Assembly (NCBI RefSeq): GCF_016734905.1
Contig: NZ_JAERPO010000002.1
Span: 887,524 to 951,523, forward strand
DNA from: Sphingopyxis jiangsuensis
GTDB taxonomy: Bacteria > Pseudomonadota > Alphaproteobacteria > Sphingomonadales > Sphingomonadaceae
Direction: 5' to 3'
Length of the DNA: 64,000 nt
Shown one piece after another: positions 26,503-35,503 of the stretch. The position numbers and the translations under genes were made by a program. The notes under the pieces were generated by a model. It was not told the origin of the DNA, made no database searches, and saw nothing but the letters and a program-made list of their open reading frames with translations. Position 1 is the first letter of the stretch, and every line of letters begins with the position of its first letter.

Positions 26503-28821
26503 ATGGCTAGCCGCAGGGCCGCTTCGACCAAGGCCGATTGGCGCTCCGTTTTCAAGGCGAGCATCGCCCGGTCGCTGGTGATCGCGGCTGCCGCCCTTCT
26601 CGGCGCCTTCACGCTGTTCCTGACACTCGCCCTCGTCACCTATGACAGCACCGATTCGGCGCTCAACACCGCAGCGGGCGGCGATGCCGCCAATTGGATG
26701 GGGCGCGCGGGGGCGTGGTTCGCCGACCTAGGCCTGTCGATCGCAGGGGCGCCGGTCGTGCTGCTTCTGCCGCTGCTCGGCATTCTCGCGTGGCGACTTT
26801 GGAAGGGGGATCCGCAGCCCTATTGGAAGCGTCAGCTTGCCTATAGCCTCGCCGGCATCTTGCTCATCGGGCTCGGCGCCGAACTGTGGGCGCCGGCGAG
26901 TACCGCCGCGATGCCTGCGGGATGGGGCGGCATCATCGCGCTGATCGTCGGCGGCGCGATCACTCCCTTGTTCGAACGTGCAGGCGATCCGGCGGCGGCG
27001 TTGATCCGCATCGGTACGATTCTCGCGCTGGCCGGTATCGGATTCTGGCTCGCGTGGCGCGCATTGCGCCTCGAAAAAGGGTGGGCGCAGCGGCTCCGCC
27101 TGCCCGCCGCCGAGGCCAGCCGCGTCGTCGAACCGGCCGCGCCCGCAGCCGCCGATGATACGCCGCGCGCGCCCAATTTGATGGAGCGCGTCATCCGCCC
27201 GCGCCCGCGCGCCGAACCGAGCGACCGCGCACCGCCCGAGATCGCCGACCCCGTCGAACGCTCGGCGCCGTCGAAGCCCAAGTCCAAACCGCAAAGCGAA
27301 TTGTTCGCCAATTACCAGCTGCCGTCGATCGACCTGCTCGCCCCCGCGCCCGAGCGCCCGGCGGGGCAGATCGACAAGGCGGCGCTCGAACGCAATGCGC
27401 GGCTGCTCGAATCGGTGCTCGAGGATTTCCAGGTCAAGGGCGTGATCACCGCGGTACGCCCCGGCCCCGTCGTCACCATGTACGAGCTCGAGCCCGCACC
27501 GGGCACCAAAGCGAGCCGCGTGTCGAACCTGGCCGACGACATCGCGCGCAACATGTCGGCGCTGTCGGCGCGTATCGCGCCGATCCCCGGACGCACGGTC
27601 ATCGGCATCGAGCTGCCCAATGCGAAGCGCGAAGCGGTGGTGCTGCACGAGATTATCGGCAGCAGCCTGTTTCACGATCAAAGCGGTGCGCTGCCGATCA
27701 TCCTCGGCAAGAATATAAGCGGCGACGCGGTAATCGCCGATCTCGCGCCGATGCCGCACCTGCTGATCGCGGGCACGACCGGGTCGGGCAAGTCGGTGGG
27801 TCTCAACGCGATGATCCTGTCGCTGCTCTATCGGCTCGGTCCCGATCAGGTGAAGCTGATCATGATCGACCCGAAGATGCTCGAGCTCAGCGTCTATGAC
27901 GACATCCCTCACCTGCTCGCACCGGTAGTGACCGAGCCGAAAAAGGCGATCCGCGCGCTCAAATGGGCGGTCGAGCAGATGGAGGACCGCTATCGCATGA
28001 TGTCGTCGCTGTCGGTGCGCAACCTTGCGTCCTACAACGACAAGGTGCGCGCGGCGCTCGCCAAGGGCAAATCCTTGGGCCGCCGCGTCCAGACCGGATA
28101 CGACCCCGAGACCGGCCAGCCGGTCTATGAGGAAGAGACGCTCGACTATGCGCCGCTGCCGCAGATCGTGATCGTCGTCGACGAGCTCGCCGATCTGATG
28201 ATGACCGCGGGCAAGGAAGTCGAGTTCCTGATCCAGCGGCTCGCGCAAAAGGCGCGCGCCGCGGGCATTCACCTGATCCTTGCGACGCAGCGGCCGTCGG
28301 TCGATGTCATCACCGGCGTCATCAAGGCGAACCTCCCGACGCGCATCAGCTTCAACGTCACGTCGAAAATCGACAGTCGCACGATTTTGGGCGAGGCGGG
28401 CGCCGAACAACTGCTCGGCAAGGGCGACATGCTCTATGTCCCCGGCGGCAAGCAGATCACGCGTATCCACGGACCGTTCGTGTCGGACGACGAGGTGCGC
28501 AAGGTCGCCGATCATTGGCGCGGGCAGGGGCGCCCCGACTATGTCGAAAGCGTCACCGAAGACCCCGAGGACGGCGGCTTTGCGATGGAGGGCGCGCCCG
28601 CCGGCGGCGACAGCGCCGAGGACCGCATGTATGCCAAGGCGTGCCAGATCGTTGTCGAAAGCCAGAAGGCGTCGACGAGCTGGCTCCAGCGCCAATTGCG
28701 CATCGGGTACAACAGCGCGGCGCGGCTGATCGAGCGGATGGAGGAGGAAGGGCTGGTGAGTCCGCCCAACCATGTCGGGCGGCGCGACGTGCTGACCGAC
28801 CAATATGGCCAGCCGCGTTGA
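26503..28821 (+). CDS. ftsK: DNA translocase FtsK
   Basis: Septum-located DNA pump that clears chromosome dimers at division, 772 residues. The N-terminus has four to five membrane helices (residues about 25-190). A Pro-rich linker follows, then the motor with Walker A AGTTGSGKSVGLN (about 424), Walker B IVIVVDELADLMM (about 557) and ILATQRPSVDVITG. The last 65 residues are the winged-helix gamma domain (STSWLQRQLRIGYNSAARL). The internal ATG at 26503 was chosen over the frame opening at 26458 because MASRRAAS-like starts precede the first helix. Confidence 0.95.
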   Translation: MASRRAASTKADWRSVFKASIARSLVIAAAALLGAFTLFLTLALVTYDSTDSALNTAAGGDAANWMGRAGAWFADLGLSIAGAPVVLLLPLLGILAWRLWKGDPQPYWKRQLAYSLAGILLIGLGAELWAPASTAAMPAGWGGIIALIVGGAITPLFERAGDPAAALIRIGTILALAGIGFWLAWRALRLEKGWAQRLRLPAAEASRVVEPAAPAAADDTPRAPNLMERVIRPRPRAEPSDRAPPEIADPVERSAPSKPKSKPQSELFANYQLPSIDLLAPAPERPAGQIDKAALERNARLLESVLEDFQVKGVITAVRPGPVVTMYELEPAPGTKASRVSNLADDIARNMSALSARIAPIPGRTVIGIELPNAKREAVVLHEIIGSSLFHDQSGALPIILGKNISGDAVIADLAPMPHLLIAGTTGSGKSVGLNAMILSLLYRLGPDQVKLIMIDPKMLELSVYDDIPHLLAPVVTEPKKAIRALKWAVEQMEDRYRMMSSLSVRNLASYNDKVRAALAKGKSLGRRVQTGYDPETGQPVYEEETLDYAPLPQIVIVVDELADLMMTAGKEVEFLIQRLAQKARAAGIHLILATQRPSVDVITGVIKANLPTRISFNVTSKIDSRTILGEAGAEQLLGKGDMLYVPGGKQITRIHGPFVSDDEVRKVADHWRGQGRPDYVESVTEDPEDGGFAMEGAPAGGDSAEDRMYAKACQIVVESQKASTSWLQRQLRIGYNSAARLIERMEEEGLVSPPNHVGRRDVLTDQYGQPR

Positions 28822-28926
28822 TGCAACCCGGGCGGCACTCCAAAAGTTGAACGCTGGCGAACCGGCGGGTTCACCGCCTATTCAATCGCCACATGGCATT
28901 TCCGCCCCATGCAGAACGAGAATTTG

Positions 28927-29574
28927 ATGAAACCGAAACGCTTTCGATTCCCCCTTCGCGCCGCAACTTGGGCGCTTGCGCCCGTCGCGGCCGGCGGCCT
29001 TGCGCTGACGGTCCCGGCAATTGCGCAAACCTCGGGCACGCTATCCGCCGTCCAGCAGCACCTTAAATCGACGAACTCGATGGTCGCCGATTTCGTGCAG
29101 ACCGATCGCAATGGCCAGCGCCTGTCCGGGAAGCTGACGCTCAAGCGGCCGGGCAAGATTCGCTTCCAATATCAGAAGGATGTCCCGTTGCTGATCGTCG
29201 GCGACGGCAGCCGCCTGACGATGATCGATTATGAGGTCAAGCAGGTGCAAAGCTGGCCGGTGAAGAATTCGCCGCTCGGAGCATTGCTGGACCCCGACCG
29301 CGATCTGTCCAAATATGCAAAGCTCGTCCCGACCGGGAACAAGGATGTGTTGAGCGTCGAGGTGAAGGACGCGAAGCGCCCCGAATATGGGACGATCACG
29401 ATGGTTTTCGTCCGCGATGGCGGCGCGCCGGGCGGGCTGCGACTGCGCGGCTGGGTCGCGCTCGATTCGCAGAATAATCGCACGCGAATCGACCTGTCGA
29501 ACCAGAAGTTCAACGTCGCGGTCGCCGATTCGACGTTCCGCTGGACCGATCCGCGCCCGCGCAAGCGCCGCTGA
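28927..29574 (+). CDS. lolA: Outer-membrane lipoprotein carrier protein LolA
   Basis: Periplasmic chaperone that ferries lipoproteins from LolCDE to the outer membrane, about 215 residues. A signal peptide ends near PAIAQ. The mature part has LSAVQQHLKSTNSMVADFVQTDRNGQRLSGKLTLKRPGKIRF-type LolA features (split here: STNSMVADFVQTD and GKLTLKRPGKIRFQYQ), and PLLIVGDGSRLTMIDYE. Start 28927 (MKPKRF) follows a weak ACGAGAA; an ATG at 28909 is an alternative. A strong terminator follows. Confidence 0.92.
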   Translation: MKPKRFRFPLRAATWALAPVAAGGLALTVPAIAQTSGTLSAVQQHLKSTNSMVADFVQTDRNGQRLSGKLTLKRPGKIRFQYQKDVPLLIVGDGSRLTMIDYEVKQVQSWPVKNSPLGALLDPDRDLSKYAKLVPTGNKDVLSVEVKDAKRPEYGTITMVFVRDGGAPGGLRLRGWVALDSQNNRTRIDLSNQKFNVAVADSTFRWTDPRPRKRR

Positions 29575-29600
29575 CACACCGACATTTCCTTCGTCGCGCA

Positions 29601-29642
29601 AAGGGTGGCGGCTCGGCAACAGCCGGAGCCGCCACCCTTTTT
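29601..29642 (+). terminator. Intrinsic terminator after lolA
   Basis: Perfect 14-bp stem AAGGGTGGCGGCTC (29601-29614) with GAGCCGCCACCCTT (29626-29639) followed by T residues. Confidence 0.92.
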
Positions 29643-29946
29643 CCGGCGAACCGACAACCAACGTCGACGAACGACAGGAGCCCCTCGAAGAAGCCCCTTC
29701 TCGTTCAGCTTGGCGACAGGGAAAAAGGGCTATTTCAACCCTCGAAGGCGCCACCAAGGCATCCGGACTTGGGTTTCCCCCTGTTGCCCCATCCGGACCG
29801 CCAGGCACCTTCTTTCAAGAGCGTGACGAACGCTGACCTTGAACCCCCGTTCCACCGCCCCTGGGACGGGGGTTTAGTGTATTTTGCGCATGTGAACCGG
29901 CTTCATGCCGTTGCACGCGTTGACGCGCCCCGATAGAGCCTCCGGC
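29643..29946. other. Gene-free stretch with direct repeats and a second terminator-like hairpin
   Basis: No convincing coding frame. It contains CATCCGGAC twice (29760-29768 and 29790-29798) and CCCTCGAAG twice (29682-29690 and 29739-29747). A strong hairpin has arms AACCCCCGTTCCA (29842-29854) and TGGGACGGGGGTT (29862-29874), followed by TTAGTGTATTTT. Being bounded by two terminators, it could encode a small RNA. The segment GACCTTGAACC just before the hairpin faintly recalls part of 6S RNA, but I could not build the 6S fold. Confidence 0.3.
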
Positions 29947-30738
29947 ATGACAAGCACCAGCATTGCTTCGTGGAACATCAACAGCGTCCGCGCCCGTATC
30001 GGCATCGTCGAGAAATTCCTGCGCGAAGAGGCGCCGGACATTTTGTGCCTGCAGGAGATCAAGGTCGAATGCGGCCTGTTCCCGAAGGCGATGTTCGAGG
30101 CGCTCGGTTACAAACATATCGTCACCCACGGCCAGCGGATGCACCACGGTGTTGCGATCGTCAGCAAGCTGCCGCTCGCCGATGTGCGCAAATATGACTG
30201 GCAGGCGAACGGCGAGGCGCGTCATATTGGCGTGACGCTGCCATCGGGGGTGCGGCTCGACAATGTCTATATTCCCGCAGGCGGCGACGTTCCCGACCGC
30301 GATCTCAATCCCAAATTCGGGCAGAAGCTCGATTTCTTCGGACGGATGACCGACTGGTCGGCCGAGCTTCGCGACGCGACCGTGCTCACGGGCGATTTCA
30401 ACGTCGCGCCGCTCGAAAGCGATGTGTGGAACCACAAGGCGCTGCTCGACGTCGTCAGCCATACGCCGGTCGAGGTCGAAACGCTGGCGCGGTTGCAGGC
30501 GGCGTCCGACTGGATCGACCTCGGGCGCCAATTCACGCCTGAGCCGACGCCGCTCTACACCTGGTGGAGCTATCGCGCGAAGGATTGGGAAGCATCGAAC
30601 CGCGGTCGCCGTCTCGACCATATGTGGGTGACACCCGACATCAAGGAGAGCGCGAAGGCGCACCGCGTCGTCCAGCCCGCGCGCAGTTGGGAGCGTCCGT
30701 CGGACCATATCCCGCTGGTCACGGAGTTCGCCTTTTGA
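29947..30738 (+). CDS. xthA: Exodeoxyribonuclease III (AP endonuclease)
   Basis: Base-excision repair nuclease acting at abasic sites, 263 residues. It has the EEP-family motifs IASWNINSVRAR, LCLQEIKVE (metal Glu), NVYIPAGGD, LTGDFNVAP and the C-terminal RRLDHMWVTPDI and PSDHIPLVTEF (catalytic Asp-His). The ATG at 29947 matches the family N-terminus. The stop overlaps the TTG start of ribA (30735-30738). Confidence 0.95.
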   Translation: MTSTSIASWNINSVRARIGIVEKFLREEAPDILCLQEIKVECGLFPKAMFEALGYKHIVTHGQRMHHGVAIVSKLPLADVRKYDWQANGEARHIGVTLPSGVRLDNVYIPAGGDVPDRDLNPKFGQKLDFFGRMTDWSAELRDATVLTGDFNVAPLESDVWNHKALLDVVSHTPVEVETLARLQAASDWIDLGRQFTPEPTPLYTWWSYRAKDWEASNRGRRLDHMWVTPDIKESAKAHRVVQPARSWERPSDHIPLVTEFAF

Positions 30739-31802
30739 GCGACGCGCCCGCCGGTCGGGGCGCACGCAATGCAGCGCGCGCGATCGACGCGCTGCGGCGC
30801 GGCTGGCCGCTGCGGATTGCGGGCGCGGGCGGAGCGCTCGACCTGCTCGCGGTCGAAAGCGCCAGCGACGCGGCGCTGGCGGCGTTCGGCGGCGGCGACA
30901 TATTGATCTCGGGCGAGCGCGCGGTGACGCTCAAGCTCACCAACCAGCGCGCGGCGGCGACGCCGGGACCCGTGCGGATCGAGGCGGCAGCGGACAGCGT
31001 AGCGGCAGCGCTGGCGATCGCCGATCCGGCGCTCGACCTTGCCAATCCGCTCAAAGGGCCGTTTTGCACCGTGGCGACCGGCGCCGAGGACGCGGCGGCG
31101 GCGGCGATGACGATGGCGCGCCACGCGGGGCTGCTCCCGGCCTTTTTCGTGCGCGCGGCGGCGGGCGAAGCAGAGACCGAATGTTCGGCGGACGATGTCG
31201 CGGCACTGCTCGACCCGGCGCGCCTCGCGATCGCGGCGCGCGCGCGGCTTCCCGTCGCGGCGAGCGAAACCGCCGAAATCGTCGCCTTTCGCACGCCCGA
31301 GGAGGCGTCGGACCATGTTGCGCTGGTCATCGGCAAGCGCGATGCGGGACCGCCAGTCGTGCGGTTGCACAGCGAATGCCTGACTGGCGACGTGCTCGGC
31401 AGCCTCAAATGCGATTGCGGGCCGCAACTCCACGCCGCGCTCCACGCGATGGCCGATGCCCCATGGGGGGTGCTCCTCTATCTGCGGCAGGAGGGACGCG
31501 GAATCGGACTCGTCAACAAGCTGCGCGCCTATGCGCTGCAGGACCAGGGCTATGACACCGTCGACGCCAACCTGCGGCTCGGCTTTCCGGTCGAGGCGCG
31601 CGATTTTGCGATCGCAGCGCGCATGCTGGACCTGCTCGGCGTTCCGCGCATCCGGCTGATGACCAACAATCCCGAAAAGGTCGCGCGGCTCGAGAAGGAA
31701 GGCGTCGAGGTTGTCGAGCGCCTGCCGCTGGCGCTGCCGACCAACCCGCACAACGAACAATATCTCGCGACGAAGCGCGACCGGACGGGGCATCAGTTAT
31801 AA
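30735..31802 (+). CDS. ribA: GTP cyclohydrolase II with degenerate RibB-like N-terminal domain
   Basis: First committed enzyme of riboflavin synthesis. The C-terminal half (from about residue 185) has the Zn site HSECLTGDVLGSLKCDCG and the catalytic LRQEGRGIGLVNKLRAY, so GTP cyclohydrolase II activity is likely. The N-terminal 180 residues resemble DHBP synthase only weakly (AMTMARHAGLLPAFF) and lack its acidic DREDEGD-type active site, so that half is probably inactive. The start is TTG at 30735, the only in-frame start that joins directly to xthA; 355 residues. Confidence 0.9.
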   Translation: MSDAPAGRGARNAARAIDALRRGWPLRIAGAGGALDLLAVESASDAALAAFGGGDILISGERAVTLKLTNQRAAATPGPVRIEAAADSVAAALAIADPALDLANPLKGPFCTVATGAEDAAAAAMTMARHAGLLPAFFVRAAAGEAETECSADDVAALLDPARLAIAARARLPVAASETAEIVAFRTPEEASDHVALVIGKRDAGPPVVRLHSECLTGDVLGSLKCDCGPQLHAALHAMADAPWGVLLYLRQEGRGIGLVNKLRAYALQDQGYDTVDANLRLGFPVEARDFAIAARMLDLLGVPRIRLMTNNPEKVARLEKEGVEVVERLPLALPTNPHNEQYLATKRDRTGHQL

Positions 31803-31807
31803 AGATG

Positions 31808-31887
31808 CGTCGCCCCCCCGCGGAGGCGGGAGCCGCTGGCAGGCTGGAGCCGCTTCGATAGCGGCCCCCGCTTTCGCGGGGGCGACG
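31808..31887. repeat. Intergenic palindromic repeat between convergent ribA and lytR-type gene
   Basis: Arms CGTCGCCCCC (31808-31817) and GGGGGCGACG (31878-31887) are perfect inverted copies. A compact inner hairpin CCCCCGC-tttc-GCGGGGG lies at 31865-31882, followed by TTTT a few bases later. It could act as a terminator for ribA. Confidence 0.65.
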
Positions 31888-31903
31888 GTTTTCCCTGCGG
31901 GAT

Positions 31904-32710
31904 TTAGTGCACGAACCTTGCCACCACGTCGCGGTAGCTGCGGCTGACCTTCACCTGCGCGCCCGAGCCGAGCACGAGGAAGCATTCGCCGTTGGTGTGC
32001 GGCTTGACTTGCTTCACCTGCGACAGGTTGACGATGGTCGAACGGTGGACGCGCTGGAAATTGCGCGGATCGAGCCGCTTTTCCAGATCCTTCATCGTTT
32101 CGCGCAGGATCAGGCTGTTGTCGGCGGTATAGATGCACATATAGTCGCCCGCCGCGTCGATGCGTTCGATGCTGTCGACGTCGACGCGGAAAATCTGGCC
32201 ACGATCCTTGATGTTGATCATCTTTTCATAGCGGTCGGCGGCGGGTGCCTCGGCCGCGGTTTCGCTTTCGAGCTCCTCGACCGCTTCGGGGGCGACTTCG
32301 GCGAGCACCGTCTTCAGCCGCTCGACCTCGGCGACACCGCGCTTTTCTGCGAGCCGCTGGCGCACCCGGTCGAGCGCGTCGGCGAGCCGTTCGGGTTCGA
32401 CCGGCTTTACCAGATAGTCGACCGCCTGCGCCTCGAACGCGCGGATCGCGTGATCCGAATAGGCGGTGACGAAGACGACGAGCGGCGGCTCGACCTCCAT
32501 CAGCCCCTGGATCACCGAAAAGCCGTCGAATCCCGGCATCTGGATATCGAGGAAAACAAGGTCGGGCTTGTGCGTCTTGATCTTTCGGATGGCTTCGCGG
32601 CCGTTCTGGGCGGTGTCGACAACCTCGACATCGCTGTGCGCCTCGAGCCGCAGTTGCAGCCCCTGGGTCGCCAATTTTTCGTCATCCACGAGGATGGTTC
32701 TGATCGTCAT
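31904..32710 (-). CDS. LytTR-family response regulator
   Basis: A 268-residue regulator with an N-terminal receiver domain (DDE near residue 9, phospho-acceptor Asp in DLVFLDIQMPG, Thr/Lys in VTAYSDH and YLVKPV), an acidic linker and a C-terminal LytTR DNA-binding domain from about residue 165 (INIKDRGQIFRVDVDSIERIDAAGDY, FQRVHRSTIVNL). It is transcribed after the sensor kinase with an ATGA overlap (32707-32710). Targets are unknown. Confidence 0.93.
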   Translation of the reverse strand: MTIRTILVDDEKLATQGLQLRLEAHSDVEVVDTAQNGREAIRKIKTHKPDLVFLDIQMPGFDGFSVIQGLMEVEPPLVVFVTAYSDHAIRAFEAQAVDYLVKPVEPERLADALDRVRQRLAEKRGVAEVERLKTVLAEVAPEAVEELESETAAEAPAADRYEKMINIKDRGQIFRVDVDSIERIDAAGDYMCIYTADNSLILRETMKDLEKRLDPRNFQRVHRSTIVNLSQVKQVKPHTNGECFLVLGSGAQVKVSRSYRDVVARFVH

Positions 32711-33831
32711 CTGCTGTCGGTTCCAATTCTTGCTTGCCCGTCGGGCTGGAACGGAAACTCGATTACCACCGTGAAGCCGCCATCGGCGCCGCGGTGGGCA
32801 TCGAACCGGTGTTGGTCGCCAAAGGCCTGCGCGAGGCGGTCCCTTATATTGGCTAAACCCACGCCCGTCGATTCCGTTGCAGGCCTTGTGGTGGGGGCGC
32901 CGCCGTCGGGTGACAATCCTGCGCCCGTGTCCGACACGGTAATCCGAACATTTTGACCGGCAAGCTGAGCCGAGAGGGTGATGTCGGCGCCTTCTTCCTG
33001 CGGCGTCACCGCATATTTGATGGCATTTTCGATAAGCGGCTGGAGCAAAAGCGAGGGCAGTCGCGCGCGCGCAACCGCAGGGTCAATCGCGAAATGCGGG
33101 CGCAGCCGGTCCTCGAAACGCATCTTTTCGATGTCGAGATAGAGCTTCAGCGTCTCGATCTCCTGCGCCAGCGTGACCTGCGCGGTCGGCTCGTTGGCAA
33201 GCGTGTAGCGCAAAAAGGCCGACAGCCGCGACAGCATCGCGTTCGCAGGCTCGGTCTGTTTCAAGAGCACGAGCGTCGAGATGCTGTTCAGCGTGTTGAA
33301 CAGGAAATGCGGGTTGAGCTGATAGCGCAGCATCGCAAGCTGCGCCGACGCGGCCTGCGCCTCGAGCCGCAACACGCGATCATTCTGCTCCTCGAGCTGA
33401 AGAAAATAGTTGATCGCGAAATAGAGCGCCGACCAGGCACCGAGCGAAGTCGCGTCGATATACATGGCGCCGAGGAGCAGGCTCGAAAAACTCGCTTCGC
33501 TGTTCGGGTTGAGGATTTGCGTCACCCAGGCATCGATAAACGCCCAGAGCGCGGTCGCGAGACCGGCGAGGCCGAAACTGACGCCCCACATCAACAGCGG
33601 GCGGCGGTTGATCAGCGCGCGATAGCAGACCGACAGGATCAGCGAGAGCGAGAAGCCGGTAATCGCCTGAACGACGACGGGGACCAGAAAGGTGAAGGGT
33701 TGCCCGTTGGCGAGCCCCGACACCGCGCGCAGCCCGAACCAGGCAAGCCATCCCAAGATCTGGAGATTCCAGAAGGCACGGACCTTGTTGCTGAAAAATG
33801 GTCCCGGCGAAGAGATTCCGAACAGCTGCAT
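32707..33831 (-). CDS. LytS/YehU-type sensor histidine kinase
   Basis: A 374-residue membrane kinase. About four transmembrane helices lie in residues 20-145. A short coiled segment (QLEEQNDRVLRLEAQAASAQL) leads to the His_kinase motif LNPHFLFNTLNSIS near residue 175, then the ATPase boxes LLLQPLIENAIKYAV and GAGLSP, and VGLANIRDRL. No extracellular ligand-binding domain is visible. It is paired with the LytTR regulator downstream. Confidence 0.93.
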   Translation of the reverse strand: MQLFGISSPGPFFSNKVRAFWNLQILGWLAWFGLRAVSGLANGQPFTFLVPVVVQAITGFSLSLILSVCYRALINRRPLLMWGVSFGLAGLATALWAFIDAWVTQILNPNSEASFSSLLLGAMYIDATSLGAWSALYFAINYFLQLEEQNDRVLRLEAQAASAQLAMLRYQLNPHFLFNTLNSISTLVLLKQTEPANAMLSRLSAFLRYTLANEPTAQVTLAQEIETLKLYLDIEKMRFEDRLRPHFAIDPAVARARLPSLLLQPLIENAIKYAVTPQEEGADITLSAQLAGQNVRITVSDTGAGLSPDGGAPTTRPATESTGVGLANIRDRLAQAFGDQHRFDAHRGADGGFTVVIEFPFQPDGQARIGTDSR

Positions 33832-33889
33832 GTACGGTCAGATCGTCGCGATAATCAAAGCATGCGCCGACGGGCGCCGGCGATGCCGG

Positions 33890-34399
33890 TCATTCGGCGG
33901 CGACCGTGTCCAACCGGACGCGCGCCTGGCCGAGCGGCTGCAATTCGGAGCGATGTTTCCAGACCAGTTCCTTGTAGCTCAGCGGGCGACCGTCGTGCGC
34001 GGTGATGACGACCGGGCCGATCGGCTGTTCGTCGCGCGTATCGACGAGGACCGGGGTCGAGGGAACGCCCGCGCCCCATTTTTCGCCCCATTGGCGCAGC
34101 GCGATCATCACGGGGAGCAACGCGACGCCCTTGTCGGTGAGCTGATAGCGCACCTTGCGCCGGTCCTCGGCCATCACCTCGCGCGCCATGATGCCATGAT
34201 CGACGAGTTTCGACAGCCGGTTCGACAATATATTGCGCGCGATGCTGAGTTCCTGCTGGAATTCCTCGAAATGATGGACACCGTTGAAGGCTGCACGCAG
34301 GATCATGAACGACCAGCGTTCGCCCATCGCCTCGAGCGCGTTCGGCAGCGCACACTGCCCCCCATCGAGATCGTTCAGTTTTTCGCGTAATTTTCCCAT
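33890..34399 (-). CDS. HxlR-type winged-helix transcriptional regulator
   Basis: A 169-residue MarR/HxlR-like regulator. CALPNALEAMGERWSFMILRAAFNG followed by FEEFQQELSIARNILSNRLSKLVDHGIM is the HxlR signature, with the wing RKVRYQLTDKG. The cysteine in the opening CALPNAL is the one used for redox or aldehyde sensing in some relatives. It lies between the glycosyltransferase and the sensor kinase on the same strand; a regulatory link to either is unproven. Confidence 0.9.
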   Translation of the reverse strand: MGKLREKLNDLDGGQCALPNALEAMGERWSFMILRAAFNGVHHFEEFQQELSIARNILSNRLSKLVDHGIMAREVMAEDRRKVRYQLTDKGVALLPVMIALRQWGEKWGAGVPSTPVLVDTRDEQPIGPVVITAHDGRPLSYKELVWKHRSELQPLGQARVRLDTVAAE

Positions 34400-34468
34400 G
34401 GGCGAATCCCTAACGTAAAATCCGGGTCGGCGCCAAAAAAATATAGAGGCTGCGTTGCATTTCGCAAC

Positions 34469-35335
34469 CTAGCGGGCCCACCCGGCAAGGCGGTTCCGCG
34501 CGACGACCAGCGACCAGCGCGCCAGCACGGGCAGATGCGCGGCGACATAGGCCGAATCGGCGCGCGCCGCGCGCAGAACGAGGTCGGATCGCCAGTCGAA
34601 CTGGCTCTTGAGCGCCAGCCCGAGCAGTATCTCGGCGCGCAGACGTGCCGGCGCCCCGGCGGGGAGGGCGCGTTCGACGACCTCGGCGGTGAGCGCCTGG
34701 ATCCGCCGCGCACGCCTGCTCGTCAGGCTGTCCCCATGCTTGCGATAGCAATAGAGATCTTCGCGCACGGTGACGAAATTGAACCGCCCGGCCGCGCGCA
34801 ACCAGAAGTCGTAATCCTCGACCCCAAAATAGCGCGGATCATAGCCGCCGAGCGCCGCGGTCACCTGCGCGCGATAGAGGAAGCAGGCGCCGACATTGTT
34901 GCCATAGAGCAGCCGGTCGGTCGGCCCAACGCGCGATACGCCGAGATTTCGCCCCTGCTCGTCGACCAGCATGAAGTCGGCGTGGGCAATATCGGCGGAA
35001 GGATCGGCATCGAGCGTCGCGACAAGCCGCGATAGCATCGCAGGGCGCAGCAGATTGTCGTCCGACGTCCAGCTGTGAAACTCCCCCCGCGCGTGGGCAA
35101 AGCCGTGGTTAAGCGCGGCCGGAAGCCCCGTATTGGTATCGAACCGGTGAAGCGGCACGCGCGGATCGCGCGCCGCCGCGGCCGCCATGATCGCCGTCGA
35201 GGCATCGGTCGAGGCGTCGTCGACGAGGATCAGCTCGAAATCGGCAAAGTCCTGTCCGAGGACGGAATCGATCGCCTCTTCCAGCCAGCGCGCACCATTG
35301 TGCACGGGCATCACCATCGATACGCGCGGCGGCAT
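34469..35335 (-). CDS. Glycosyltransferase family 2
   Basis: A 288-residue GT-A fold enzyme transferring a sugar from a nucleotide donor. It opens VSMVMPVHNGARWLEEAIDSVLGQ, then has LILVDDASTD, a DxD-like TSDDNLL and the acceptor-side FGVEDYDFWLRAA. The acceptor is unknown; surface polysaccharide is likely. The start at 35335 fits the family. The start codon lies inside a perfect 19-bp tandem duplication, which creates a second ATG at 35354 in a different frame. Confidence 0.88.
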   Translation of the reverse strand: MPPRVSMVMPVHNGARWLEEAIDSVLGQDFADFELILVDDASTDASTAIMAAAAARDPRVPLHRFDTNTGLPAALNHGFAHARGEFHSWTSDDNLLRPAMLSRLVATLDADPSADIAHADFMLVDEQGRNLGVSRVGPTDRLLYGNNVGACFLYRAQVTAALGGYDPRYFGVEDYDFWLRAAGRFNFVTVREDLYCYRKHGDSLTSRRARRIQALTAEVVERALPAGAPARLRAEILLGLALKSQFDWRSDLVLRAARADSAYVAAHLPVLARWSLVVARNRLAGWAR

Positions 35336-35355
35336 CCGATACGCGCGGCGGCATC
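35318..35355. repeat. 19-bp perfect tandem duplication over a start codon
   Basis: CGATACGCGCGGCGGCATC occurs at 35318-35336 and again at 35337-35355 with no spacer. Each copy contains the complement of an ATG. Because 19 is not a multiple of three, the copies place the start codons in different frames. Confidence 0.95.
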
Positions 35356-35503
35356 GAATCAGGCGCTTCGGTCCCCATCGACCATGGCCCCTACTGTGCG
35401 CGAACAATGCTTCCAATCGGCTTTACCATTGTTGCTGACGTCTGGATGGTCACGCACACAAATTTCGCATTGCAATTATGACGCCAAGGGCGACATTGGA
35501 CCG

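Noticed and set aside
29643..29875. 6S RNA assignment
   Set aside because: Only a short segment (GACCTTGAACC) resembles 6S; I could not form the closing stem and central bubble.
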